Shown here in pieces: positions 47,140 to 58,641 of a DNA stretch of 63,835 bases. A model generated the notes under the pieces. That model was given only the letters and a program-made list of their open reading frames with translations, was not told where the DNA came from and did no database searches. Made by a program: the position numbers and the translations under genes. The stretch lies in the NCBI GenBank assembly GCA_027449685.1, contig DAIDLC010000010.1:1-63835 (forward strand), written 5' to 3'. The first letter of the stretch is position 1, and every line of letters starts with the position of its first letter. Source of the DNA: Ferrovaceae bacterium. Lineage in GTDB: Bacteria > Pseudomonadota > Gammaproteobacteria > Burkholderiales > Ferrovaceae.

Positions 47140-47450
47140 GTTCCATTTTCCTCCATCACACATTGCAGTGGATGCTGATGCTGTCGTGCAAAGCTCGTCA
47201 CGTGTTCCACTTTGGTAGCTGCCACATCACGGGGGTAAACGCCACAAATACTCCGTCCCCGGGTATGAACCTCCAGCATGATCTGAATTGCGGTCTCGTG
47301 TTCCATAAAAAAGAATTGCTGCAGCACCCTGACCACAAATTCCATCGGCGTGAAATCATCGTTCAGCAGTATGACATTGAAAAGCGAAGGCGGTTTCACC
47401 CGGGTGCGTTGCTTTTCGCGATCGACTTCTGCCAGATTTCGGTGTGCCAT
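47136..47450 (-). CDS. clpS: ClpS adaptor protein
   Basis: A 104-residue adaptor that hands N-end-rule substrates to ClpA. It has [20 protein letters not shown] and [20 protein letters not shown], and ends in HPLQCVMEE; the NDD motif and the hydrophobic pocket residues are typical. The ATG at 47450 is preferred over a TTG at 47471. It is coupled to clpA by an ATGA overlap. Confidence 0.95.
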   Translation of the reverse strand: MAHRNLAEVDREKQRTRVKPPSLFNVILLNDDFTPMEFVVRVLQQFFFMEHETAIQIMLEVHTRGRSICGVYPRDVAATKVEHVTSFARQHQHPLQCVMEENGT

Positions 47451-47823
47451 GCGCGTCGGTCCGTGTTGCAATTACAAATCAAGGAAGTCGCGGTCCTCTC
47501 GACCAGGTGGACCTCCACTTCCACCCTATGGTTCCAGTCTAAACAATTTCTGGTTTTTGGCAAGCGCTTTGAAATCTATTGTGCCTGGGTTGGGCAATTC
47601 ACAAGAGCCGATTTAGCCCTCTTTTTTACCCCTTTTAGACGTTCATATTGAAAATATTCGGCCTCAAGCGCTTTAACCACTTGACTTTTGGGGTAAAACT
47701 CGCGTAAAAGGTGCACTAGTGTTTGGTACAAGCAGTCTGCATCACCGGTATTGCCGTTTGCTGGCCTTGATACTCAAACCGTTTCGGGTGATAGGCCCTT
47801 TTTAAATGACAGGAAAGCAAACA
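47451..47823. other. divergent region clpS/csp with both promoters
   Basis: 373 bases. Leftward: TTGCCA (47563-47558), a 16-base spacer, TAGACT (47541-47536) for clpS-clpA. Rightward: TTGACT (47681-47686) and TAAAAG (47705-47710), spacer 18, which would give the csp gene a leader of about 100 bases. Long leaders are usual for cold-inducible csp mRNAs. No other gene is visible. Confidence 0.45.
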
Positions 47824-48027
47824 ATGGCAACAGGTACAGTCAAGTGGTTCAACGATTCCAAAGGTTATGGATTCATTACCCCGGATGATGGCAGCGAAGA
47901 TCTTTTCGCCCATTTCTCCGCTATTCAAATGGGTGGTTTCAAAACCCTGAAGGAAGGCCAAAAGGTCACCTTCGAAGTCACGCAAGGCCCCAAGGGCAAG
48001 CAGGCTTCCAATATTCAATCCGCTTAA
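47824..48027 (+). CDS. csp: cold-shock protein, CspA family
   Basis: A 67-residue single OB-fold RNA/DNA-binding protein. RNP1 is KGYGFITP and RNP2 is DLFAHFS; both nucleic-acid-binding motifs are intact. It acts as an RNA chaperone. AGGA lies 10 bases before the ATG; an upstream in-frame ATG (47806) overlaps this site and is not the family start. A strong terminator follows at 48096. The csp/clpS-clpA/icd neighbourhood is familiar from Betaproteobacteria. Confidence 0.95.
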   Translation: MATGTVKWFNDSKGYGFITPDDGSEDLFAHFSAIQMGGFKTLKEGQKVTFEVTQGPKGKQASNIQSA

Positions 48028-48095
48028 GGATTCCAGGTTCCTGCTCACGTGGGAACCGGCATGTTGCTCTCCGGTAGCGGTGAACACCATGATTA

Positions 48096-48124
48096 GCCCC
48101 CTGCCCAGGCAGGGGGCTTTTTAT
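48096..48124 (+). terminator. intrinsic terminator after csp
   Basis: GCCCCCTGCC, loop CA, GGCAGGGGGC, then TTTTTATT: a 10-bp GC-rich stem plus T-run. It lies between the convergent csp and icd genes. Confidence 0.9.
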
Positions 48125-48163
48125 TGCCCCCGGCCCGCGGTGCGGCGGGGGCAATGGCCAGAC

Positions 48164-49402
48164 TTACAGGTGCTTGATCAATTCCTTGCCAAAGCCGGAG
48201 CAACTCACCTGGGTCGCCCCTTCCATCAAGCGTGCAAAGTCATAAGTGACCGTCTTGGCCGCAATGGCCCGCTCCATGGCATGAATGATGCTGTCTGCTG
48301 CTTCCACCCATCCCATGTGGCGTAACATCATTTCGGCAGAAAGAATGAGCGAGCCCGGGTTGACGTAATCCTTGCCCGCATACTTGGGGGCAGTGCCATG
48401 AGTGGCTTCGAACATGGCCACCGTATCCGACAAATTGGCTCCCGGCGCAATCCCGATCCCCCCCACTTGAGCGGCCAGGGCATCGGAAATATAATCCCCG
48501 TTGAGATTCATGGTGGCGATCACGTCGTACTCGCTGGGTCGCAGCAAAATTTGCTGCAAAAAGGCATCGGCAATCACATCCTTGATGACTATCCCGCCAG
48601 GCAATTGCATCCAGGGTCCCCCATCGATCAGCTCGGCACCAAATTCCCGACGGCACAGATCGTAGGCCCAGTTCTTGAAGGCCCCTTCGGTGTATTTCAT
48701 GATGTTGCCCTTATGCACGATCGTGACCGACTTGCGGCCATTATTCAGGGCATATTGCACCGCTTTACGCATCAGGCGCTCGGTTCCCTCCTGCGACACG
48801 GGCTTGATGCCAATTCCCGAGGTCAGTGGAAAGCGGATCGCCGTAACCTTCATTTCCTTTTGCAAAAAGTCGATGACCTTGCGGGCCTCGGGCGTGTTGG
48901 CTTCCCATTCGATCCCTGCGTAGATGTCTTCGGCGTTTTCCCGGAAAATGACCATATCGGTTTTATGGGGCTCGCGAACCGGACTGGGAACGCCGGTAAA
49001 CCAGCGCACTGGACGCAGACACACATACAGGTCCAGTTGCTGGCGCAAGGCTACGTTGATGGAGCGTATCCCCCCACCCACCGGCGTGGTTAGAGGACCT
49101 TTGATGGAAACGACGAAGTCGCGCACCGCATGCAGGGTTTCCTCGGGCAGCCACACATTGTCCCCGTAGACCCGTACCGATTTTTCTCCGGCATACACCT
49201 CCATCCATGAAATACGACGTTGCCCCCCATAGGCATGGGTTACAGCCGCATCCACGACCTCTTTCATGACCGGAGTGATATCCACTCCGGTACCGTCCCC
49301 TTCCAGATAGGGAATGATGGGTTGATCTGGTACATTTAAGGAACCATCTGATTTAACGACGATTTTATCCCCTTGCGCGGGAACTTTGATATGTTGATAC
49401 AT
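48164..49402 (-). CDS. icd: NADP-dependent isocitrate dehydrogenase
   Basis: A 412-residue dimeric enzyme oxidising isocitrate to 2-oxoglutarate. Substrate-binding segments: [20 protein letters not shown] (phosphorylatable Ser region), [12 protein letters not shown], and [16 protein letters not shown]; cofactor site [21 protein letters not shown] lies 11 bases before the ATG at 49402; the GTG at 49414 touches that site and is unlikely. It is divergent from the RraA-type and glyoxylate genes, which compete for isocitrate. Confidence 0.96.
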   Translation of the reverse strand: MYQHIKVPAQGDKIVVKSDGSLNVPDQPIIPYLEGDGTGVDITPVMKEVVDAAVTHAYGGQRRISWMEVYAGEKSVRVYGDNVWLPEETLHAVRDFVVSIKGPLTTPVGGGIRSINVALRQQLDLYVCLRPVRWFTGVPSPVREPHKTDMVIFRENAEDIYAGIEWEANTPEARKVIDFLQKEMKVTAIRFPLTSGIGIKPVSQEGTERLMRKAVQYALNNGRKSVTIVHKGNIMKYTEGAFKNWAYDLCRREFGAELIDGGPWMQLPGGIVIKDVIADAFLQQILLRPSEYDVIATMNLNGDYISDALAAQVGGIGIAPGANLSDTVAMFEATHGTAPKYAGKDYVNPGSLILSAEMMLRHMGWVEAADSIIHAMERAIAAKTVTYDFARLMEGATQVSCSGFGKELIKHL

Positions 49403-49452
49403 GACGATTTTCACCTCCTATGAAAAATTATGCTTGTGTCCTATGTCTTATA

Positions 49453-49466
49453 TATGATATATCATA
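49453..49466. promoter_or_regulatory. 14-bp palindrome between icd and rraA
   Basis: TATGATATATCATA is a perfect palindrome in an AT-rich divergent promoter region. It looks like an operator or overlapping -10 elements; the binding protein is unknown. Confidence 0.4.
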
Positions 49467-49526
49467 ACTCATGTGTGCGATAGCGGAAAATATCCCTCCC
49501 CGTCACACCCTATACAGGAGCCGGCC

Positions 49527-50021
49527 ATGAGCCTCATGACATCAGATATTTGCGACCAATTGGGTGACAGCGCTTGCGTGGCAGACCCATTGTTCATGAA
49601 CTATGGTGGCACGGCTAGCTTCCATGGGCAAATCGCCACATTGAAACTTTTTGAAGATAACACTCTGGTTCGCGCCGCACTTGAAACCCCAGGCTATGGG
49701 CGCGTACTAGTGGTTGACGGAGGCGGATCCCTCCGTTGCGCCCTGCTGGGTGACCAACTGGCCTCCTTGGGTGTACGGCACGGCTGGGCAGGAGTCGTCA
49801 TTTATGGCTGCATTCGTGACTCCCAGGCCATCCGTACCATGCCCCTCGGGGTTCAGGCTATCGGTACGCACCCTCGCAAGTCTGTAAAGAAGGGCGAGGG
49901 TGCGGCTGATTTACCGGTGACTTTTGCAGGGGTGACGTTCAAACCCGGACACTGGCTATACGCAGATGGCGATGGCCTGCTTGTCACAGCGCAACGTGTC
50001 AAACCCCTAGAGCAGGAATGA
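49527..50021 (+). CDS. rraA: RraA-family protein
   Basis: A 164-residue protein of the RraA fold: SDICDQLGD at the start, [43 protein letters not shown] and [14 protein letters not shown]. coli RraA inhibits RNase E, but the same family includes divalent-metal hydroxymethylglutarate/citramalate-type aldolases and oxaloacetate decarboxylases; the GDQLA...GCIRD residues used by those enzymes are present. Its place just before aceA and aceB favours a metabolic role here, though this is not settled. The ATG at 49527 follows AGGAG by 7 bases. Confidence 0.85.
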   Translation: MSLMTSDICDQLGDSACVADPLFMNYGGTASFHGQIATLKLFEDNTLVRAALETPGYGRVLVVDGGGSLRCALLGDQLASLGVRHGWAGVVIYGCIRDSQAIRTMPLGVQAIGTHPRKSVKKGEGAADLPVTFAGVTFKPGHWLYADGDGLLVTAQRVKPLEQE

Positions 50022-50062
50022 CAGAGGCGTACCCCTTTTATACCCCCTTTTTGGAGATCACC

Positions 50063-51340
50063 ATGAGTGTAGAACAGGAAATTGCAGCATTGAAGAAAGA
50101 CTGGGCCGAGAATCCGCGCTGGAATGGCGTCAAACGCCCCTATGGCGCCGAAGACGTGGTCCGTTTGCGCGGCAGCCTGCCGATCGAGTACACTCTGGCC
50201 CGCCGTGGCGCAGAAAAACTCTGGTCCCTGTGCAACAACGAGCCTTTTGTCAATGCGTTAGGCGCGCTCACCGGCAATCAGGCCATGCAGCAGGTGAAAG
50301 CCGGACTCAAAGCCATTTACCTGTCGGGTTGGCAAGTGGCCGGGGATGCCAATGATTCCCTGCAGATGTATCCCGATCAATCCTTGTACGCCGTCAGTTC
50401 CGTCCCCACCGTCGTGCGTCGCATCAACAACACCTTGCGCCGTGCCGATCAGTTGCACTGGGCCGAAGGCAATCATAATGTCGACTGGTTTGCCCCCATC
50501 GTTGCCGATGCCGAGGCCGGTTTTGGTGGCGTCCTCAACGCGCACGAATTGATGAAAGCCATGATCGAGGCCGGGGCCGCGGGCGTTCACTTCGAAGATC
50601 AACTGGCCGCAGCCAAAAAATGCGGACACCTGGGTGGCAAAGTGTTGGTTCCCACCCAAGAAGCCGTGCAAAAATTGGTGGCCGCCCGCTTTGCAGCCGA
50701 CATCATGGGCGTTCCCACCGTCCTGTTGGCCCGCACCGATGCGGAAGCCGCCAACCTGCTCACCTCTGATGTGGACCCCCGGGATCAGCCCTTCTGCACG
50801 GGCGAACGCACAGCCGAGGGCTTTTACCGGGTACGCAACGGCCTGGAATCCTCCATTGCGCGTGGCCTGGCCTACGCTGAAGTGGCGGATATGGTGTGGT
50901 GCGAAACGGGCAAGCCCGATCTGGAATTTGCCCGCAAATTTGCCGAAGCCATTCGCGCTCAGTATCCCAACAAAATGCTGGCCTACAATTGTTCTCCGTC
51001 CTTCAACTGGAAAAAGCATCTGGACGACAGCACCATCGCCAAATTCCAGCGCGAGTTGGGTGCCATGGGGTACAAGTTCCAGTTCATTACCCTGGCCGGC
51101 TTCCATGCCTTGAATCATGGCATGTACGAACTGGCCCACGGCTACGCCCGAGAAGGCATGACTGCCTACGTCAAACTGCAGGAAGCAGAGTTTGCCTCAG
51201 AAAAAATCGGCTACACCGCCACTCGCCATCAACGCGAAGTGGGTACCGGCTACTTCGACGAAGTCACCCAGGTCATCCAGGGCGGCACCTCCTCCACCAC
51301 TGCCCTCACTGGCTCGACGGAAGAAGAACAGTTTCATTGA
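50063..51340 (+). CDS. aceA: isocitrate lyase
   Basis: A 425-residue enzyme splitting isocitrate into glyoxylate and succinate. It has the signature KKCGHLGG near residue 188, with the catalytic Cys, plus [29 protein letters not shown] and [17 protein letters not shown] lies 6 bases before ATG 50063. It is 41 bases after rraA, with aceB following after a terminator; the pair is the glyoxylate bypass needed for growth on acetate or fatty acids. Confidence 0.96.
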   Translation: MSVEQEIAALKKDWAENPRWNGVKRPYGAEDVVRLRGSLPIEYTLARRGAEKLWSLCNNEPFVNALGALTGNQAMQQVKAGLKAIYLSGWQVAGDANDSLQMYPDQSLYAVSSVPTVVRRINNTLRRADQLHWAEGNHNVDWFAPIVADAEAGFGGVLNAHELMKAMIEAGAAGVHFEDQLAAAKKCGHLGGKVLVPTQEAVQKLVAARFAADIMGVPTVLLARTDAEAANLLTSDVDPRDQPFCTGERTAEGFYRVRNGLESSIARGLAYAEVADMVWCETGKPDLEFARKFAEAIRAQYPNKMLAYNCSPSFNWKKHLDDSTIAKFQRELGAMGYKFQFITLAGFHALNHGMYELAHGYAREGMTAYVKLQEAEFASEKIGYTATRHQREVGTGYFDEVTQVIQGGTSSTTALTGSTEEEQFH

Positions 51341-51367
51341 CCCCCCCTGCCGCCGCTCGTTTGGTGG

Positions 51368-51396
51368 CCCCGCCCCCTCCGGGGGGCGGGATTTTT
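51368..51396 (+). terminator. intrinsic terminator after aceA
   Basis: CCCGCCCC pairs with GGGGCGGG around a short loop, followed by ATTTTTATT. It separates aceA from aceB, so aceB probably has its own promoter or depends on read-through. Confidence 0.8.
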
Positions 51397-51487
51397 ATTC
51401 TGCAAGCGTCATGCTGGAAAATTTTTATCCCCATGACACGCAAAACCGTTAATATCGCCGTGCATCAATTTTCTATTCGAGGCGCTC

Positions 51488-53089
51488 ATGAATGCAACAC
51501 ATTCCTCCGCGGGGCTCACACTGACAGCCCCTGTGCATGAAGGTTTCGACCAGATCCTAAGCCCTGAGGCCCTGGATTTTCTGGCCCAGCTGTGTCGTAC
51601 TTTCGAACCACGACGCCAGGAACTACTGGAACGTCGCAAGCAACGCCAGGCTCAGTTCGACCAAGGCATGCGCCCGGACTTTCTTCCCGAAACTGCGGCC
51701 ATTCGCTCTGGCAACTGGCGCGTTGCGCCCCCGCCCGCCGATTTGCAGGATCGCCGCGTAGAAATCACCGGCCCTACAGACCGCAAGATGGTTATCAACG
51801 CCCTCAATTCTGGCACCAGCGTATTCATGGCGGATTTCGAGGATTCCACCACCCCCACCTGGGAAAACTCGGTACAAGGGCAGATCAATATCCGCGATGC
51901 GGTCAACGGCAGCATTGGTTTTACCAGCCCCGAAGGGAAGGTATATGCCCTGAACGACCATCCCGCCAAGCTGATGGTGCGTCCACGCGGCTGGCACCTG
52001 AACGAAAAGCATGTGCTGCAGGATGGCAAACCCATATCCGGTAGCCTGTTCGATTTTGCCCTGTATTTTTTTCATAATGCCCGAACCCTGCAGAGCAAAG
52101 GCAGCGCGCCCTACTTTTATTTGCCCAAGATGGAAAGCCATCTGGAAGCGCGTCTGTGGAATGACATTTTCGTGGCCGCGCAACAGGCCTTGGATATTCC
52201 GCTAGGCACCATCCGCGCCACGGTCCTGATCGAGACCGTATTGGCCACCTTCGAAATGGAAGAAATTCTGTACGAACTGCGTGACCATAGTGTGGGACTC
52301 AACTCGGGTCGTTGGGATTATATTTTCAGCTGCATCAAAAAATTCCGTAAAGATCCCAACTTCATTTTGGCAGATCGCAATGTGGTCACCATGACAGCCC
52401 CTTTCATGCGCGCCTACGCCCTGCTATTGGTCAAGACCTGCCACAAACGCGGCACCTTCGCCATGGGGGGTATGGCCGCGCAAATCCCCATCAAGAACAA
52501 TCCCGAGGCCAACGAGAAAGCCATGGCCAAGGTCCGCGAGGACAAAACCCGGGAAGCCACCGATGGCTATGATGGCACCTGGGTGGCACACCCCGGGTTG
52601 GTCAGCGTGGCCCGCGAAATCTTCGATCGACTCATGCCAACCCCTAACCAGATCAGCCGGCAACGGGAAGATGTGCACACGACAGTTGCCGACCTGCTGG
52701 ACTTTGCCCCCCGGGCGCCCATTACCGAGCAAGGCTTGCGCATGAATATCAACATTGGACTGCAGTATCTGGGGTCCTGGCTAGCCGGCACGGGTTGTGT
52801 TCCCATCCATCATCTGATGGAGGATGCCGCTACGGCAGAAATTTCCCGGGCCCAGATCTGGCAATGGATCCGCAGCCCGCACGGCATACTGGACGACGGG
52901 CGCAAGGTCACCGTAGAAATGTTCCGTGCCCTGATTCCAGACGAGTTGCAGAAGATCCGGGATGAGCTGGGAGCCAAACAGTTTGCGGCAGGTGAGTATC
53001 TGGCCGCAGCCAGCATGTTCGATCAACTCACCACGGCAGAGGATTTTGTAGAGTTTCTGACGCTACCCGGCTATGAATTTATTCGCTAG
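51488..53089 (+). CDS. aceB: malate synthase A
   Basis: A 533-residue enzyme condensing glyoxylate with acetyl-CoA to malate. Landmarks: GPTDRKMVINALNSG, VFMADFEDSTTPTWEN, FYLPKMESHLEARLWNDIF, AVRATVLIET-like IRATVLIETVLATFEMEEIL, and GMAAQIPIKNN. Length matches the A isoform; the G isoform is about 720 residues. GAGG lies 8 bases before the ATG. It completes the glyoxylate bypass with aceA. Confidence 0.95.
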   Translation: MNATHSSAGLTLTAPVHEGFDQILSPEALDFLAQLCRTFEPRRQELLERRKQRQAQFDQGMRPDFLPETAAIRSGNWRVAPPPADLQDRRVEITGPTDRKMVINALNSGTSVFMADFEDSTTPTWENSVQGQINIRDAVNGSIGFTSPEGKVYALNDHPAKLMVRPRGWHLNEKHVLQDGKPISGSLFDFALYFFHNARTLQSKGSAPYFYLPKMESHLEARLWNDIFVAAQQALDIPLGTIRATVLIETVLATFEMEEILYELRDHSVGLNSGRWDYIFSCIKKFRKDPNFILADRNVVTMTAPFMRAYALLLVKTCHKRGTFAMGGMAAQIPIKNNPEANEKAMAKVREDKTREATDGYDGTWVAHPGLVSVAREIFDRLMPTPNQISRQREDVHTTVADLLDFAPRAPITEQGLRMNINIGLQYLGSWLAGTGCVPIHHLMEDAATAEISRAQIWQWIRSPHGILDDGRKVTVEMFRALIPDELQKIRDELGAKQFAAGEYLAAASMFDQLTTAEDFVEFLTLPGYEFIR

Positions 53090-53196
53090 GCTGGGTCAAC
53101 CTCTTGGCCGGGGTTTGCGTTACTGGCTCACGGCGAATGAAATGGCCGGAGTGTACTGAACCCACTTACCCAATGACGTTTTTTGAGGATGCAACC

Positions 53197-53406
53197 ATGT
53201 CGAAATTGCTGTCTGTATTGATCGCTACATCTTTTGCTGCTGTCACCTTCACCGCATCTGCTGCAGATGCACCCGCCCCTGCCAGCAAACCGGCGGCTTC
53301 CCCCATGGCAGAACCCGCTGCAGCCCCTGCGGCTGAAAAAGCCCCTGCCAAAAAGCATAAAAAACACAGCAAAAAGCACGCCAAGAAGGCCCCTGCTGCC
53401 AACTAA
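53197..53406 (+). CDS. small exported Ala/Pro/Lys-rich protein, acid-shock (Asr) like
   Basis: A 69-residue protein: an export signal (SKLLSVLIATSFAAVTFTASA) then a low-complexity tail alternating Ala/Pro with KKHKKHSKKHAKKA. It resembles Asr acid-shock proteins in having a signal, an Ala/Pro-rich part and a basic Lys/His-rich end, but there is no close motif, so the match is structural. GAGGA lies 8 bases before ATG 53197. A strong terminator follows. Such proteins are thought to sequester protons or bind the envelope under acid stress. Confidence 0.6.
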   Translation: MSKLLSVLIATSFAAVTFTASAADAPAPASKPAASPMAEPAAAPAAEKAPAKKHKKHSKKHAKKAPAAN

Positions 53407-53426
53407 GTTTTTTCTGATGGGCAAAA

Positions 53427-53453
53427 GGCAGGGGCCAGGCCCCTGCCTTTTTT
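53427..53453 (+). terminator. intrinsic terminator after the Asr-like gene
   Basis: GGCAGGGGCC and GGCCCCTGCC around a single A, followed by TTTTTT; four A bases precede the stem, so it may also act on the other strand. Confidence 0.88.
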
Positions 53454-53486
53454 CATGGTTCATTTCCCCTACAGCGTTACACACCA

Positions 53487-54563
53487 ATGAACAGCACAAA
53501 ACAACGGGTCGTGGTAGGACTCTCCGGTGGCGTGGATTCATCGGTAGCCGCCCTGTTGCTCAAGGAGCAGGGCTATGAAGTCGTGGGCCTGTTCATGAAA
53601 AACTGGGAAGATGAAGTCGATACGCAGTGCCGCGCTCGCGAGGACCTGATCGACGCCGTGGCCGTGGCTGATATCCTGGACATCGAAATCGAGTCCGTGA
53701 ATTTTTCTGCCGAATACCGGGAACGGGTGTTCCAAAACTTTCTGTCCGAATATCAGGCCGGACGCACCCCCAACCCGGACATCCTGTGCAATTCCGAAAT
53801 CAAATTCAAGGCGTTTCTGGACCATGCCATGACTCTGGGGGCCGACTTCATTGCCACGGGGCATTATGCGCGGCTGCGCCATGGACCCGCAGGAGTCCAG
53901 TTGCTGCGCGGACTGGATCCCGGTAAGGATCAGAGCTACTTTTTGTACCGCCTCAATCAACAGCAACTGGCGCGCACTTTGTTTCCCGTGGGCGCGTTGC
54001 AAAAATCTGCGGTTCGGGCCCTGGCCCGGCAAGCCGGACTTCCCACGGCTACCAAAAAGGACAGCACCGGCATTTGCTTTATCGGCGAACGCCCTTTTCG
54101 TCAGTTTCTGCAACGCTATCTGCCCATCACTCCCGGATTGATGCAAACTCCCACCGGTCAGGTCATGGGCACGCATCAGGGGTTGATGTATTACACCTTG
54201 GGACAGCGTCAGGGACTGGGCATTGGTGGTCCGGGAGAACCCTGGTTTGTCGCCGCCAAAGACCTGCAGCACAACCTCCTGACCGTGGTGCAGGGTCACG
54301 ACCATCCGGCCCTGTACAGTCAGTCGGTTCAGGTGGAACAACTGAGCTGGATTGCAGGGGCCCCACCGGCGCCAGAGAGACGATTCGGCGCCAAAAACCG
54401 GTATCGCCAAAGTGACGCTCCCTGCACGCTGGAGTCATCTTCCCCCCAGCACCTGAAACTCCGGTTTGACCACCCTCAATGGGCGGTCACCCCGGGTCAA
54501 TCCGCCGTGATTTATCAGGGTGAGGTGTGTTTGGGTGGAGGCATCATCGCCGCCTCGGAATGA
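53487..54563 (+). CDS. mnmA: tRNA 2-thiouridylase MnmA
   Basis: A 358-residue enzyme that adds sulfur to U34 of tRNA-Lys, -Glu and -Gln. The PP-loop is SGGVDSS at residues 13-19; the catalytic cysteines fit [11 protein letters not shown] near 101 and GICFIGER near 197. Other landmarks: [21 protein letters not shown] and [14 protein letters not shown]. It is preceded by a terminator, so it starts its own transcript. It converges with the glutathione S-transferase gene 13 bases away. Confidence 0.96.
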   Translation: MNSTKQRVVVGLSGGVDSSVAALLLKEQGYEVVGLFMKNWEDEVDTQCRAREDLIDAVAVADILDIEIESVNFSAEYRERVFQNFLSEYQAGRTPNPDILCNSEIKFKAFLDHAMTLGADFIATGHYARLRHGPAGVQLLRGLDPGKDQSYFLYRLNQQQLARTLFPVGALQKSAVRALARQAGLPTATKKDSTGICFIGERPFRQFLQRYLPITPGLMQTPTGQVMGTHQGLMYYTLGQRQGLGIGGPGEPWFVAAKDLQHNLLTVVQGHDHPALYSQSVQVEQLSWIAGAPPAPERRFGAKNRYRQSDAPCTLESSSPQHLKLRFDHPQWAVTPGQSAVIYQGEVCLGGGIIAASE

Positions 54564-54576
54564 AGCACTGGCGGCT

Positions 54577-56711
<2,135 letters not shown>

Positions 56712-56759
56712 GTCGCGGGCTCTCCCCCAAAAGACCTGCCATGCCCTCGAGGGGTGTGA

Positions 56760-56871
56760 CCCGCTTGGCAAGATCACACCGCTGCTGCCGTTTCGCCTTG
56801 CGCTTCGGTATCAGTTTTCCTTCGGCTTCCCATCGACGCAACGTCGTGATGGACACGCCCAGCACTTTTCA
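56760..56871 (-). pseudogene. relic of an IS607-type resolvase/MerR-like HTH
   Basis: Read leftward, VLGVSITTLRRWEAEGKLIP and then KRKAKRQQRCDLAKR match the DNA-binding start of IS607-type serine recombinases (VLGVSxxTLRRWExEGKLxPxRTxGGxRRYD). An in-frame TGA stands just before the conserved Lys-Val, and the frame leaves the pattern after DLAKR; no catalytic domain follows. About 37 residues are left between purB and dedA. Confidence 0.7.
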
Positions 56872-56907
56872 GATGCTCCGCCTATCGCTACCTATCCATA
56901 CCGCGCT

Positions 56908-57573
56908 TCAATGCGGTGTGAGGCGACGGCGCACAAACGCCCATACTACCGGGAGCAGGCTCACCACGACGATACCCAGAATGATGAGGGTCAAGTTGCC
57001 CTTGATGAACGGAATATTGCCGAAAAAAAACCCACTGAGCAGCAGACTTCCCACCCAAAGCACAGCCCCCAGCGCATTGAACACCATAAAACGGGAACCA
57101 GACATGGCTCCTACCCCCGCAACGAAAGGTGCATAGGTACGAATGATGGGCATAAAACGCGACAGAATGACGGTTTTTCCTCCATGGCGTTCATAAAATG
57201 CGTGAGCTTCTGCCAGATGGCGCGGGTTGAGCAGACGGGAACGTTCCCAATGAAACACGCGCGGCCCTACCCAACGTCCAATCTGAAAATTCAACTGATT
57301 GCCCAAAAACGCCGCCAGGGTAAGACTGGGGAGCAACAAGGGCAGGCTGAATCCGAGCGCCCCATGGGCGGCGAGAGAATTTCCTCCCTGAGCCGCCGTC
57401 ACAGCCCCGGCTACGAACAAGAGGGTATCTCCCGGCAGAAAGGGGGCGACTATCAAGCCCGTTTCGCTGAAAATGATCAAAAATAAAATGACATAGGCGA
57501 GCGAGCCCTGCTGTTGACTAAGCTCCAGCAAATGCTGGTCCAATTGCCCCAGCCAATGAATCAGTTCCAGCAT
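56908..57573 (-). CDS. DedA-family membrane protein
   Basis: A 221-residue DedA/VTT protein. FSETGLIVAPFLPGDTLLFVAG carries the acidic and proline residues of the re-entrant loop, and GGKTVILSRFMPIIRTYAPFVAG is the second conserved loop with its Arg pair; several transmembrane helices surround these. DedA proteins are undecaprenyl-phosphate or phospholipid flippases needed for envelope health and pH or drug tolerance. The ATG at 57573 is preferred to 57594. Confidence 0.93.
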   Translation of the reverse strand: MLELIHWLGQLDQHLLELSQQQGSLAYVILFLIIFSETGLIVAPFLPGDTLLFVAGAVTAAQGGNSLAAHGALGFSLPLLLPSLTLAAFLGNQLNFQIGRWVGPRVFHWERSRLLNPRHLAEAHAFYERHGGKTVILSRFMPIIRTYAPFVAGVGAMSGSRFMVFNALGAVLWVGSLLLSGFFFGNIPFIKGNLTLIILGIVVVSLLPVVWAFVRRRLTPH

Positions 57574-57693
57574 GAGCGGCGGACCTCGATGCAAGATATT
57601 CCACCACTACCGCATACCAGATCGGTTCCTGGGGAAGACAGGGAATGACGGCAAAAGCCCAAGAATGGAAGTGGGCCAACCGGGCTTGAAAGC

Positions 57694-58629
57694 TCACACA
57701 CCTTCGTGTTGCGTAGCAGGCTTTTTATCGGAACGCACAAAATCAGCTCGGCTCATCCCCAGCCACATGGCAATGGGGCTTGCCACCAGAACCGAGGAAT
57801 AAATACCGAAGATGATGCCGATGGTCAACGCCAGGGCAAAGTAATGCAGCGCTTCACCCCCAAAAAACAGCATGGAAGTCACCATCAGCTGAGTACACCC
57901 GTGAGTGATGATGGTGCGACTCATGGTACGGGTAATGGCGTTGTCGATGACTTTGGATACCGAAGCCCCACGCATCTTGCGAAAATTTTCTCGGACCCGG
58001 TCAAACACCACCACCGACTCATTGACAGAGTATCCCAGAATGGCCAACACCGCAGCCAGCACGGAAAGGGAAAACTCCCACTGAAAGAACGCAAAAAAAC
58101 CAAGAATGATGACCACGTCGTGCAGGTTGGCCACGATCGTGGCTACAGCAGGACGCCATTTAAAGCGTAACGACAGGTAGACGACAATGCCCAAGGAGAC
58201 GAACAGCAATGCGGCCGAACCATCCTTGACCAATTCGTCCCCCACCTGAGGTCCTACGAATTCTACCCGACGCATTTGAGCACTCGGGTCCTGCTGACGC
58301 AAAGCCGTCATGACGCGATCCGACAACCCCGCGCTGGTCAATCCCTGCTTGAGCGGCAAACGAATCAGCACATCGTGAGAGGTGCCAAAGTTTTGCACAT
58401 TGGCTTCCGGAAAGCCCAGCCCCTCCAGGGCCGAGCGCATTTTTCCCACATCCGCCGCACCCGCCGTATTCACTTCCAGTACGGTGCCCCCCGTGAAATC
58501 CACAGAAAAATTGAGCCCGCGAGTGATGAGAAAAAAAATCGCCAGAAGAAACGTGAGCAAGGAAATGGCCGTGGTAAAGCGCCCCCAACTCATGAAGGGA
58601 ATATCTTGACGGATCCGGAAAAATTCCAT
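57694..58629 (-). CDS. secF: protein translocase subunit SecF
   Basis: A 311-residue inner-membrane protein with six predicted helices. NFSVDFTGGTVLEV in the first periplasmic region and the C-terminal half (AVLAILGYSVNESVVVFDRVREN, TRTIITHGCTQLMV) are typical. With SecD it uses the proton gradient to complete export through SecYEG. It starts 12 bases after secD, in the queA-tgt-yajC-secD-secF run. Confidence 0.96.
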   Translation of the reverse strand: MEFFRIRQDIPFMSWGRFTTAISLLTFLLAIFFLITRGLNFSVDFTGGTVLEVNTAGAADVGKMRSALEGLGFPEANVQNFGTSHDVLIRLPLKQGLTSAGLSDRVMTALRQQDPSAQMRRVEFVGPQVGDELVKDGSAALLFVSLGIVVYLSLRFKWRPAVATIVANLHDVVIILGFFAFFQWEFSLSVLAAVLAILGYSVNESVVVFDRVRENFRKMRGASVSKVIDNAITRTMSRTIITHGCTQLMVTSMLFFGGEALHYFALALTIGIIFGIYSSVLVASPIAMWLGMSRADFVRSDKKPATQHEGV

Positions 58630-58641
58630 GAAGGGGTGCTC

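Noticed and set aside
50258-51139. 293-codon leftward frame opposite aceA
   Set aside because: Antisense of isocitrate lyase, with no family resemblance and no ribosome-binding site.
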